Source of the DNA: an uncultured Chryseobacterium sp.
GTDB taxonomy: Bacteria > Bacteroidota > Bacteroidia > Flavobacteriales > Weeksellaceae
DNA: 64,000 nt
Direction of reading: 5' to 3'
Assembly (NCBI GenBank): GCA_913776245.1
Contig: CAJYLO010000031.1
Coordinates: 1-64,000, forward strand
This document shows, piece after piece, positions 26,353-35,043 of this stretch. Within the stretch, counting starts at the first letter, position 1, and each line of letters opens with the position of its first letter. The notes beneath the pieces were generated by a model. It ran no database searches. It saw only the letters and a program-made list of their open reading frames with translations, and had not been told where the DNA came from. A program made the translations under genes and the position numbers.

Positions 26353-26386
26353 AAAAAAAAAGCTTTGGAAAGATTCCAAAGCTTTT
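26353..26386 (-). terminator. Terminator of SusC/SusD pair 2
   Basis: AAAAGCTTTGGAA (26358-26370) pairs perfectly with TTCCAAAGCTTTT (26374-26386) around AGA and is followed on the minus strand by a T run, 18 bases after the susD stop. Confidence 0.93.
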
Positions 26387-26403
26387 AAAATTAAGATTGA
26401 TAA

Positions 26404-27846
26404 TTATTTTTTATCCCAAAATATTTTAGTATAAAGATAATCTCCACCTATCGCAGCAGAACCTGCTGCATAATTTGTTGGATTTGTTGTTTGCTCCGAA
26501 ACAGGATACTGTAATCTCACCGGAATTTTACCATTTGATTCTGGTACTGCTTGAACTGCAGGAGCTAAAACAGGATAATCTAATCTCCTCCAAAAATTCC
26601 AGGATTGCATTGGCTGATTATACATTGCTATCCATGCTTGAGTTCCTATTGATTTTTGCCAATTAGACGAATCATATGGATTTGCTAAAAGATAAGTCGA
26701 TGCCTCTGCAGATGTCTTACCCCATTGTGAAAAGGATGCTGTTACTGCATTATTATATAATGTAGCTGCATTTCCTCCAATACCCCATCTTGCTGAAGCC
26801 TCTGCTAAATAAAATGCAACCTCGGTGTAATTCATCAAAATACCAGGAGTTGTTGTTGTATACGCAAAGTCACCTGGTGCTGAAAAATTGTCAAATGAAG
26901 TCATAACCCCAATGGTACCACCTATGTAGCTCCCATTTTTCAGTCTAAAGTAAGCACTTCTTCTTGGATCATTTGTAGAGTTCATTAGATCCACAATTGG
27001 TTTACCTGCGACAAAGTCATTTCTACCATTCGCAACCAAATTGGCGTACATTTGATTAAAATTAGGTGATGCTGATAAATATGCTAAATTACAATCATCT
27101 GTACTTGAAGCAAAAACTCCACCAGTAATGGCAGCCTGACAAGTCGCTTTAGCTAAATCAGGATCTGAGTCTGCTAGCGCAATACCTAACTTTAAAAGTA
27201 GTGAATTTCCAAATTTTTTCCATTTTGTCATATCACCATTATAAAATTTTTCACCGGTAGAAAAACTTTTCCCAGATGTATCTATTGATGCTAAATCAGC
27301 TTTAAGATTTGTAATGAGTTGAGAATAGATATCCTTAGCATTATCATACTTTGGTAATGGATATTTATCTACGTCCCCTGCCTGTGAGAAAGGAACATCT
27401 CCAAAAGTATCAACAGCTGTTTGATAAGTATATATTTGCAACATATCAAGGATAGCAAGCTGATTCTTCTTTACTGTTTCCCAAGTTGGAACTTCTGCAG
27501 CTGTAGGACTATAATCATTTACTAATTGCTTTGCCTGAATAATATTCTTATTTGACCTCACATATAGATATAAAAATACATTGTCTGCAACATTTCTAGT
27601 AACAAAATTATAGTTACTTTCATCGGAATAAGAAGTCTCATTCCAGTATTGCATGGTTAATCTGAGGTTGTTAATATTTACACTTGGTGTAGTTAAATAA
27701 TCTACTAATTGCTTTTCGGCGTAAGTCAATACTGTAGATGGAACTGTAGTGTAATAACTGTTCGGGTCTTTATTTAATTCCGTGTAATCCCCATTACAAG
27801 CCTGCAGTAAGAAAACCGCAGTTAGAGATGCTAATATTTTTTTCAT
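26404..27846 (-). CDS. SusD/RagB-like outer-membrane nutrient-binding lipoprotein (pair 2)
   Basis: The 480-residue lipoprotein has lipobox LLQAC (Cys17). It shares the framework of pair 1: DTFGDVPFSQAG, MTKWKKFGNSLLLKLGIALAD, TNDPRRSAYF, ILMNYTEVAFYLAEASARWG, WIAMYNQPMQSWNFWRRLDYP and the closing AAIGGDYLYTKIFWDKK. The insertion seen in pair 1 is missing. It follows its SusC gene by 11 bases, the same spacing as in pair 1, which suggests the two loci arose by duplication. Ligand unknown. Confidence 0.95.
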   Translation of the reverse strand: MKKILASLTAVFLLQACNGDYTELNKDPNSYYTTVPSTVLTYAEKQLVDYLTTPSVNINNLRLTMQYWNETSYSDESNYNFVTRNVADNVFLYLYVRSNKNIIQAKQLVNDYSPTAAEVPTWETVKKNQLAILDMLQIYTYQTAVDTFGDVPFSQAGDVDKYPLPKYDNAKDIYSQLITNLKADLASIDTSGKSFSTGEKFYNGDMTKWKKFGNSLLLKLGIALADSDPDLAKATCQAAITGGVFASSTDDCNLAYLSASPNFNQMYANLVANGRNDFVAGKPIVDLMNSTNDPRRSAYFRLKNGSYIGGTIGVMTSFDNFSAPGDFAYTTTTPGILMNYTEVAFYLAEASARWGIGGNAATLYNNAVTASFSQWGKTSAEASTYLLANPYDSSNWQKSIGTQAWIAMYNQPMQSWNFWRRLDYPVLAPAVQAVPESNGKIPVRLQYPVSEQTTNPTNYAAGSAAIGGDYLYTKIFWDKK

Positions 27847-27857
27847 TTTTGATCAAA

Positions 27858-30800
27858 TTAGAAGTTAAGTTTTGCATTAAAGGATATAGTTCTAGTAGTG
27901 GGAAGTGGACTGGTTTGATAACCTTGAACATTCCCTGCACTTAATCCGGACTCAGGATCTGCATAAGGTAGATTCTTTTTTATAATCCAAAGATTATTCC
28001 CAACTAAGCTTAAAGCTATACCTCTTACAAATGTAGAAGCAAAGAGTTTTTTAGGCAAAACATAAGTTAAAGCCACTTCTCTTAATTTAATATATGTTGC
28101 ATCATATACAAATTGCTTTGCTGGATAAGCATCATATCCCATTGCTCCTTTACTGGACGCATCTATTCTGATATTGTTAGCTGTATAAACAGGTGCCGCC
28201 GCAGTTCCAGTATTTATAACACCTGGAAGTATTAATCCCCCTCCATTCGCTAAGGTATTACGCACAGGATTTCCTAAATCATTCAGGAATACAGTCTCCG
28301 GATACAGACCTGTTGCCTGTCCATAATATTGATCCAAAGAAAAGATTTCACCGCCTTGTTTCCAATCAATCTGGAAAGAAAGCTCAATATTTTTGTAACT
28401 GAATTTGTTTGTTAAGCTACCAAACCAATCTGCCTGCATATTACCAAGAACAGAGTTAGTGTTTGTCTTAACATATTTTCCAGTTTTAGCATCCACCACC
28501 TTATTACCATTGCCGTCATAGACAAAATCAGTACCTTTTATAGTTCCAAAGTCATCATTTAAGGAAGCATTTATTGTAACACCTCCCTGAAAAGAACCTA
28601 AAGTAATATTTTCAACCCCAGATGCTAATTCAGTCACTTTAGATTTTGGATTGGACCAGTTTGCATTTAGTTCCCAAGTGAAATCTTGCAATTTTATTGG
28701 AACTAAGTTTAATGCAATTTCAAATCCTTCTGATCTCATATTACCAACATTTTGAACTTTAAAGGCAACCCCTGTAGTATATGTAACTGGCAAAGCTAAA
28801 ATCTGATCAAAAGTATCGTTTCTAAACCAACCAAAATCTAATCCAATTCTATTTTTGAAGAATTTCAATTCCGCTCCAGCTTCATAGGATTTTGTTTGTT
28901 CTGATTTTAAATTTGGATTTTTTGCTGTCGTATTATATGCATAGACAGGAGTTCCAAAAGCCGTAGCCACAGTATACTGATTAATCAACTGATCTGGGCC
29001 TGTATCATTCCCTACAACAGCATACGAAGCTCTTAACTTACCAAATGACAATACAGAGTCCTTTAAAAAGCTCCAATTAGAAATAACAGCACTTAGGGAG
29101 GTTGAGTAATACCAATATGCATTATTATCGGTTGGAAGAGCAGAAGATACATCCCTCCTTACTGTACCATCAATATAATAGGTTTTTAAAATGCCAAAAT
29201 TAGCTTGTGCAAAAGTACCAAAAAGTTTCTTTCTTGTATCTGTGATCAAAGGAGCCTGAGGTGCTGCTGTTGTGTTTGTAACACTATAAATTCCTGGAAT
29301 AAAAAGACCTCCTTGAGTTCCTTGAGCGTTAGAATAAAATTTTTGAATATTTACTGTGGATCCTAAAACACCAAAAAAGTCAACATTATTATTCAAAAAA
29401 TTATCTTTGTAAGTCCCAATTAGATCAAAATTATCTTCACTTCTTCTATCATTTCTAACAGCATAACCAGAAGACTGGCTTCCAGAAGCTGGACCTATTG
29501 CCATCGCATCTGGTAATGAACCAACTGCCTTTCTTTCATCAACCATATAAGTATAGCCATCATGGGAAGCCCTTGCTAATACATTAATTTTTTTAGTCAC
29601 ATCCCAACTTAGGCTAGCATTACCTGCAAATCTTTGACGAGAATCTGTAATATAATTTTCATAAAGTTTGAAATATGGATTATCCCAATACTGTGGAGCC
29701 GTATTAGTCGGAGATAAGATATTCCAAGAATAATTTTTCTTGTAATTCATATACATATCTCTTTGATCTTTCATATCAACATTCACTGCCCACCATTGAC
29801 GGAAATTCCCCGTTATACCATGATAACCAGTGGGGTTTTTTCCTGTCGTATTTTGAGTAACAAAAGTCGTATAGATATTTGCAGTCAGATTATCAGCCAG
29901 TTTATATGATGCCGTACCTGTTAATGCGTTTTTATTAAGATTAGTATTTGGCAAAATATCATTTCCATTAACATTTTGATAAGATAATCTCAAACTTGAC
30001 ACATCATTACCTTTTGCTATTGAAAACGAATTATTGTACATTGTTCCTGTTTGGAATATAAAAGATGGATCATGACTTGCAGCTACCCAAGGTGATGCTT
30101 TCCCAAAATTAGCAGTACCTGGTACAAATGATGTATATTGCCATACCATCAAACTTGGATTAAAGGCTGCACCATATGAAGCATCTATTGACATAGGAGC
30201 AAGAGGTTCTCCATTATAAACACCAAATTGCTGATTGCTGTTTGGACCATACAAATATCCCTCACCTTGACCATAAGAGTTCTGATACTTTATAAAAGTA
30301 TCTTTGTTAATTGATGATACAGAGATTGAAGAATTGACATCTATAGAAAATTTAGAATTTGCTTTGCCCTTTTTGGTTGTAATAATGATTGCACCATTAG
30401 CAGCTCTTGCACCATATAAAGCAGTTGCAGCTGCACCTTTCAAAACATTCATTTCCGCAATATCATCAGGATTAATATCGGATATGGTGTTTCCGGTGTC
30501 AACTCTTAAAGCAGATGTATTGGTTGTTGGTGAGTTATTAAGCATTGGGGTTCCATCAATAACAAAAAGAGGTTGATTATTCCCTGTCATTGATCGATAT
30601 CCTCTTAATGTGATATCAATTGATCCACCAACATTTCCACTTTGCTTAATATTCAGACCAGCAACCTTTCCTGATAAATTTGCAGTAAAATTGGAAGTAG
30701 GTGATTTTGTGAGATCTTCAGCACTAATACTCTGAGTAGAATAACCAAGTGCTTTCTTTTCTCTTTTAATACCTAAAGCAGTTACAACCACGCCCTCGAT

Positions 30801-30899
30801 ATCTTGTGTTTTAGCACTATCTTTCGTTGTCTGAGCAGAAACTACTGCAAAAGACGATGAAAGAACAACTGCTAACACGCTTGTTGTTAATTTTTTCAT
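27858..30899 (-). CDS. SusC/RagA-family TonB-dependent outer-membrane transporter (pair 2)
   Basis: The 1013-residue barrel has the same signal peptide as pair 1 (ends FAVVSAQ), then IEGVVVTALGIKREKK and the plug (SGKVAGLNIKQSGNVGGSIDI, QPLFVIDGTPML, NVLKGAAATALYGARAANGAI). The barrel ends TISFNAKLNF with terminal Phe. Sequence beyond the N-terminus diverges from pair 1 in the extracellular loops while the strand pattern is kept, as expected for paralogues with different ligands. It has its own promoter and heads the two-gene transcript with the susD gene at 26404. Confidence 0.96.
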   Translation of the reverse strand: MKKLTTSVLAVVLSSSFAVVSAQTTKDSAKTQDIEGVVVTALGIKREKKALGYSTQSISAEDLTKSPTSNFTANLSGKVAGLNIKQSGNVGGSIDITLRGYRSMTGNNQPLFVIDGTPMLNNSPTTNTSALRVDTGNTISDINPDDIAEMNVLKGAAATALYGARAANGAIIITTKKGKANSKFSIDVNSSISVSSINKDTFIKYQNSYGQGEGYLYGPNSNQQFGVYNGEPLAPMSIDASYGAAFNPSLMVWQYTSFVPGTANFGKASPWVAASHDPSFIFQTGTMYNNSFSIAKGNDVSSLRLSYQNVNGNDILPNTNLNKNALTGTASYKLADNLTANIYTTFVTQNTTGKNPTGYHGITGNFRQWWAVNVDMKDQRDMYMNYKKNYSWNILSPTNTAPQYWDNPYFKLYENYITDSRQRFAGNASLSWDVTKKINVLARASHDGYTYMVDERKAVGSLPDAMAIGPASGSQSSGYAVRNDRRSEDNFDLIGTYKDNFLNNNVDFFGVLGSTVNIQKFYSNAQGTQGGLFIPGIYSVTNTTAAPQAPLITDTRKKLFGTFAQANFGILKTYYIDGTVRRDVSSALPTDNNAYWYYSTSLSAVISNWSFLKDSVLSFGKLRASYAVVGNDTGPDQLINQYTVATAFGTPVYAYNTTAKNPNLKSEQTKSYEAGAELKFFKNRIGLDFGWFRNDTFDQILALPVTYTTGVAFKVQNVGNMRSEGFEIALNLVPIKLQDFTWELNANWSNPKSKVTELASGVENITLGSFQGGVTINASLNDDFGTIKGTDFVYDGNGNKVVDAKTGKYVKTNTNSVLGNMQADWFGSLTNKFSYKNIELSFQIDWKQGGEIFSLDQYYGQATGLYPETVFLNDLGNPVRNTLANGGGLILPGVINTGTAAAPVYTANNIRIDASSKGAMGYDAYPAKQFVYDATYIKLREVALTYVLPKKLFASTFVRGIALSLVGNNLWIIKKNLPYADPESGLSAGNVQGYQTSPLPTTRTISFNAKLNF

Positions 30900-30930
30900 A
30901 TCAAATCAAATTTTTCACTTCAGCAAATGT

Positions 30931-30954
30931 GCAAAACATTCTTAACATATGCAA
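30931..30954 (-). promoter_or_regulatory. Promoter of SusC/SusD pair 2
   Basis: The minus strand shows ATTG, about 15 bases, then GTTTTGC, 31 bases before the ATG at 30899, matching the pair 1 promoter almost base for base. Confidence 0.55.
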
Positions 30955-30981
30955 TAGAATTTGTTAAAATTTGTTAATTAA

Positions 30982-31013
30982 TTGATAAGAAAAGTCATTA
31001 TAAGATATTTTTG
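30982..31013 (+). promoter_or_regulatory. Promoter of rnhB
   Basis: -33 TTG (30982-30984) and -7 TATTTTTG (31006-31013) are 21 bases apart and end 17 bases before the ATG. Confidence 0.65.
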
Positions 31014-31030
31014 TCTTATTATTTTTTATT

Positions 31031-31624
31031 ATGCAATTAATACAAAATTTTTCAGAAACCTTTATAGAAGCCGGATGTGATGAAGTCGGAAGAGGCTGTC
31101 TTGCAGGACCTGTGGTTGCCGCAGCTGTAATTGTGGATAAAAATTTTAAGCAAAATTTAGTTAACGATTCTAAAACGTTAAATTTTCAAATAAGACAAAA
31201 TCTGGATGTTTATATCCGTGAAAATGCAGTGGATTTTGCAATTGCAGAACTCCCTCCTGAATTCATTGACCAGCATAATATATTGAATGCCAGTCTTCAT
31301 GCTATGCATCTTGCATTGGATCAGCTGAAGACAAGACCGGAACTGATATTGGTAGACGGCAACCGATTTCATCCTTATAATTTTATCCCGCATCATTGCA
31401 TCGTCAAAGGTGACAGCAAATATCTTTCAATTGCAGCAGCGTCTATTTTAGCCAAAAATTACCGTGATAATCTGATGATAAAACTACATGACGAATTTCC
31501 GGACTATGGCTGGAATACCAATTTCGGCTATTGTACAAAAACCCATCAGAAAGCTTTGAAAAAATTCGGGCCGAATATCCATCACAGAAAATCGTTCAGA
31601 TTAGAGTATGATGTAGAACTTTGA
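31031..31624 (+). CDS. rnhB: Ribonuclease HII
   Basis: The 197-residue enzyme cleaves the RNA strand of RNA-DNA hybrids and removes misincorporated ribonucleotides. The active-site block EAGCDEVGRGCLAGPVVAAA supplies Asp17/Glu18, with further acidic residues in ILVDGN and the KGDSKYLSIAAASILAK segment. It ends HHRKSFRLEYDVEL. Length is normal. It is divergent from the SusC operon and stands alone. Confidence 0.96.
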   Translation: MQLIQNFSETFIEAGCDEVGRGCLAGPVVAAAVIVDKNFKQNLVNDSKTLNFQIRQNLDVYIRENAVDFAIAELPPEFIDQHNILNASLHAMHLALDQLKTRPELILVDGNRFHPYNFIPHHCIVKGDSKYLSIAAASILAKNYRDNLMIKLHDEFPDYGWNTNFGYCTKTHQKALKKFGPNIHHRKSFRLEYDVEL

Positions 31625-31790
31625 ATTTAATTATTTTAACCCAATCTTATATTTTAACTTGTAGTTTTAACACAATGTCTATTATTAATTAAAATCAATC
31701 GAATATACTTAGGACGAACATAGGATATACAAAGAACGAACAAGCACAGATTAAAATTTTTTCACATCAGTCCTTTAACTTATTTTTCAA

Positions 31791-31814
31791 AAACTCTCAA
31801 ACTCTCAAACTCTA
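31791..31814. repeat. Short tandem repeat, three units of AAACTCTC
   Basis: Two exact copies and one copy with a final A lie in the 238-base gap between rnhB and the helicase gene. Nothing else in the gap stands out. Confidence 0.6.
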
Positions 31815-31862
31815 AAAACCATACCTTGCAACCTGTAACCAATTTTCTTACATTTGTTTACT

Positions 31863-34800
31863 ATGCAAAACACCTACTCCGTCATCAACGCATCTGCCGG
31901 CTCCGGCAAGACCTACACACTTGTACAGCGTTTGCTGATGATCTGTCTCAGATTTCCGAATCAGCCGGATGCCATCAGGACGGTGATTGCATTGACCTTT
32001 ACTAATAAAGCGGCTAATGAAATGAAAGAGAGAATTCTCTTTTATCTTGGCGAGTTTGTGAAAGAAAACTATTCCGAAAACAGGGATCTTAAAAATATTC
32101 AGAAAGCGTTATCAGAACAAGGTTACAGGGTGACGTTGGATGATTTGAAACAGCGCTCTCAGAATGTTCTGGATTATATTCTTCATCACTACTCTACTTT
32201 AAATATCGGAACCATTGACAAGTTCAATTCCCGCTTGGTCAAGAGTTTTTCCTACGAACTGGGACTGGCACAGAACTTCAACCTGGAAATCCAGCCGGAA
32301 CCATACCTGATAGAAGCGGTGGACAAAATGCTGGACGACATTGGTGAGGAACAGACCGTTTCAGAAGCGTTTATGGATTTTGTCAATTATAATATGGATA
32401 ATAATGAACGGGTAAATCTCAATCAGACACTTTACAGCTCGGCCAAGAAATTTGTTAATGATATCCATTACAAACCTTTGCAGGATAATAAAGATTTTGA
32501 GTGGAAGGCTTACGAGAATAAGAAAAATGAACTTAGAAAAACAATCAGCGACAATAAAGGTCAATCCATTCAGATCTCAGCAAAAGCTTTAAATTTAATC
32601 AAAGGCAAGGCTATTGACATCGAAGATTTTGCCCAGGGAAAAAATGGATTAGGCGGATTTTTCCAAAAAGTTCAGGATTTTTACACTAAAAAAAGAGATG
32701 GTTTCCCTTTTCCTTCCAACGAAGATTCTGCATTGACTAATTACCTGAAAGGAGCGGCTGCAAAATCAAAACACAAACAAAGTGACATCGAGGAAATATT
32801 GCCTCAATTGATTTCCTGGCGAAAAGACCTCATCGATATATATATTGATTCTCAGAAAAAAGAGAAAATCCTGGAAGCAATTTTGCCTTTGAAAGTGAAT
32901 GCCGACATCCAGAAAAAATTATCGGAAATCGAGGAAGAGAACGATTTGGTTCTGCTTTCGAAATTCAATATTATTATCAATGAAAATCTTCGGAATGAGC
33001 CTTCTGCATTTATCTATGAAAAAGTCGGAACGCAGTTTCAGCACTACTTTTTTGATGAATTCCAGGATACTTCTGCCATGCAATGGCAGAATTTTTTACC
33101 ACTGAGAGACAACAGCATTACTTCGGATAACACCAGTTTTACAATTGTCGGCGATCCGAAACAAAGCATTTACAGATTCCGCGGAGGTGAAAGTGAACTG
33201 ATGCTGAATATCATCAACCAAAAAGAAATCACCCCAAAATTTGCAACAGCGGAACATCTCAGATTTAATTGGAGAAGTGCAAAAAACATTGTTGATTTTA
33301 ATAACCGCCTGTATCAATTTATGTCTCAGCAGCTGAACAATGAGCATCAGCAGATTTTTGGTGAGAATGCCGTTCAGGAAGCTCAGTCTGACCTGGAAGG
33401 CCGTGTGAAAGTCCATCTTTTGGACAACACTGTCAAATCGGTTTTCTATGAAGAATCTGCTGATAAAATGCAAAGTGATATTCAGGAATGTCTCGATAAT
33501 GGTTTTTCTTTTTCGGACATCACCATTCTTTGCCGGGGAAATAATGATATTTTCAATTATTCCCAACTGTTGGGAAACCTGAAGGTTAATTATAACGGAA
33601 AGGAAACCTATATCAAAACCATTTCAGAAAAAGGACTGACATTAGATTTATCTTATACAATCAAAGCTTTGATTGAGTTCCTGAAATGGGAGATCACACC
33701 AAAAAACCGTCAGTTCCTGGTGAAAATGATGTACTTCCTGCATGTTTCGGGAAGAATCATAATGAAGGATTTCACTTCCGAAGTCAGAACAATTCTGAAT
33801 CTGGCGTCGAAAACTGAAATCGAAAATTATATTGATGCTCATTATCAGCTGAAGCTGGTTCAGAATGATGTTCCGCAACTGAATCTTTATAATTTTATCG
33901 AATATTACATCCAGGAATTTTCAGTTGAAGGCAAGGAAACGGACTTCCTCCTAAATTTTCTGGAAATGCTATTTAATTACACTCAGAATGCCAGTGCAAC
34001 CTTGAAAGAGTTTGTGAAATTCTGGGATGATGAAGCTTCGAAAATCAGTATTCAGGCGAGTGAGAATATCGATGCCGTTCAGATCATGACGATTCACAAG
34101 GCAAAAGGGTTGGAATTCCCGGTGGTTTTTATCCCGATGCGCAATGAGAACAGCGATAAAAAATTCTCTGAATGGTATAACCTGAACAGTGAAGATGAAT
34201 TGAAAACCGTGATTCTGACCCAATTTTCTTCGGAACTGGAAACTTACGACGAAGGTTTGGCACAATTCAATTCTGAAAATTCTTATCGTAATAAAATTGA
34301 CCGTTTCTGTATCCAATATGTTGCAACTACACGTCCGGTAGAACAGCTTTTCCTCTACTTGGAAAAACCGAGCAAATCATCCAATCATCTGGAATTATTT
34401 GATTTTGTCTCAGAATTTCAGCCAACAGAAAATGGGGAAAAGCAAGATTCTTTTGATATATTCCCTGCGACGAATTTAAAAAAACAGAAAAAAAGAATAA
34501 AGAAAGACTATCTGTCAGAAAATATTACGAGCCTTTCTCAACAGAGTGAGAAAGCATCGAATATAGAAATTGCCACAGTTTCCAAAAATTACCAGAATCG
34601 TGTAGAACATGTTAGAATGGGAATTTTCACGCACGAGATTCTATCTAAAATCAAAACTAAAAAAGATGTTCTCAAAGTTCTCAATTCTTACCTTCTGGAA
34701 GGAACGATTACAAATGAAGAAAAAGCATCGATTCTTGAAAGGATTGATGGTGTTCTGAATAATGAGAATTATGCTGATTATTTTCAGGAAAATCTCAGGA

Positions 34801-35012
34801 TCATCAATGAAAGAGAAATGCTCGCTGCGGAAAACGGCGAATTAAGAACATACCGCCCGGATCGACTGATCGAAACTCCGAACGGGTTTATTATTGTCGA
34901 TTTCAAAACGGGAGAAGAAAAAGAGAAGGACCAGAAACAAGTGGAACTCTATAAAAATAAGCTGGAACAGTTTGGAAAAAAGGTCATTAAAACGGATGTC
35001 ATTTACATCTAA
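31863..35012 (+). CDS. RecB/AddA-like UvrD-family helicase with C-terminal nuclease domain
   Basis: The 1049-residue protein processes DNA double-strand breaks. The superfamily 1 helicase motifs are clear: Walker A ASAGSGKTYTLVQRLL near the N-terminus, TLTFTNKAANEMKERI (motif Ia region), motif II YFFDEFQDTS, GDPKQSIYRFRGGE (motif III), DAVQIMTIHKAKGLEFPVVF (motif V) and YVATTRPVEQLFLYL (motif VI). The C-terminal 100 residues hold a PD-(D/E)xK nuclease pattern: GIFTHEILSK, RPDRLIE, then VDFKTGEE. I use the ATG at 31863; the longer frame starts at TTG. An AddB-like partner, usually encoded close by, is not next to it. Confidence 0.9.
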   Translation: MQNTYSVINASAGSGKTYTLVQRLLMICLRFPNQPDAIRTVIALTFTNKAANEMKERILFYLGEFVKENYSENRDLKNIQKALSEQGYRVTLDDLKQRSQNVLDYILHHYSTLNIGTIDKFNSRLVKSFSYELGLAQNFNLEIQPEPYLIEAVDKMLDDIGEEQTVSEAFMDFVNYNMDNNERVNLNQTLYSSAKKFVNDIHYKPLQDNKDFEWKAYENKKNELRKTISDNKGQSIQISAKALNLIKGKAIDIEDFAQGKNGLGGFFQKVQDFYTKKRDGFPFPSNEDSALTNYLKGAAAKSKHKQSDIEEILPQLISWRKDLIDIYIDSQKKEKILEAILPLKVNADIQKKLSEIEEENDLVLLSKFNIIINENLRNEPSAFIYEKVGTQFQHYFFDEFQDTSAMQWQNFLPLRDNSITSDNTSFTIVGDPKQSIYRFRGGESELMLNIINQKEITPKFATAEHLRFNWRSAKNIVDFNNRLYQFMSQQLNNEHQQIFGENAVQEAQSDLEGRVKVHLLDNTVKSVFYEESADKMQSDIQECLDNGFSFSDITILCRGNNDIFNYSQLLGNLKVNYNGKETYIKTISEKGLTLDLSYTIKALIEFLKWEITPKNRQFLVKMMYFLHVSGRIIMKDFTSEVRTILNLASKTEIENYIDAHYQLKLVQNDVPQLNLYNFIEYYIQEFSVEGKETDFLLNFLEMLFNYTQNASATLKEFVKFWDDEASKISIQASENIDAVQIMTIHKAKGLEFPVVFIPMRNENSDKKFSEWYNLNSEDELKTVILTQFSSELETYDEGLAQFNSENSYRNKIDRFCIQYVATTRPVEQLFLYLEKPSKSSNHLELFDFVSEFQPTENGEKQDSFDIFPATNLKKQKKRIKKDYLSENITSLSQQSEKASNIEIATVSKNYQNRVEHVRMGIFTHEILSKIKTKKDVLKVLNSYLLEGTITNEEKASILERIDGVLNNENYADYFQENLRIINEREMLAAENGELRTYRPDRLIETPNGFIIVDFKTGEEKEKDQKQVELYKNKLEQFGKKVIKTDVIYI

Positions 35013-35042
35013 AAATTCCCGGAGTATTTTCCGGGAATTTTT
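35012..35042. terminator. Bidirectional terminator between the helicase and DUF3857 genes
   Basis: AAAATTCCCGG pairs with CCGGGAATTTT around an 8-base loop, with flanking A and T runs, between convergent stop codons. Confidence 0.9.
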
Positions 35043-35043
35043 G

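Noticed and set aside
31791-31814. Tandem octamers considered as a CRISPR or regulatory array
   Set aside because: There are only three 8-base units with no spacers, so it is a simple tandem repeat.
33096-33566. 156-codon open frame antisense to the RecB/AddA-like gene
   Set aside because: It lies wholly within conserved helicase motifs on the other strand and has no family features.
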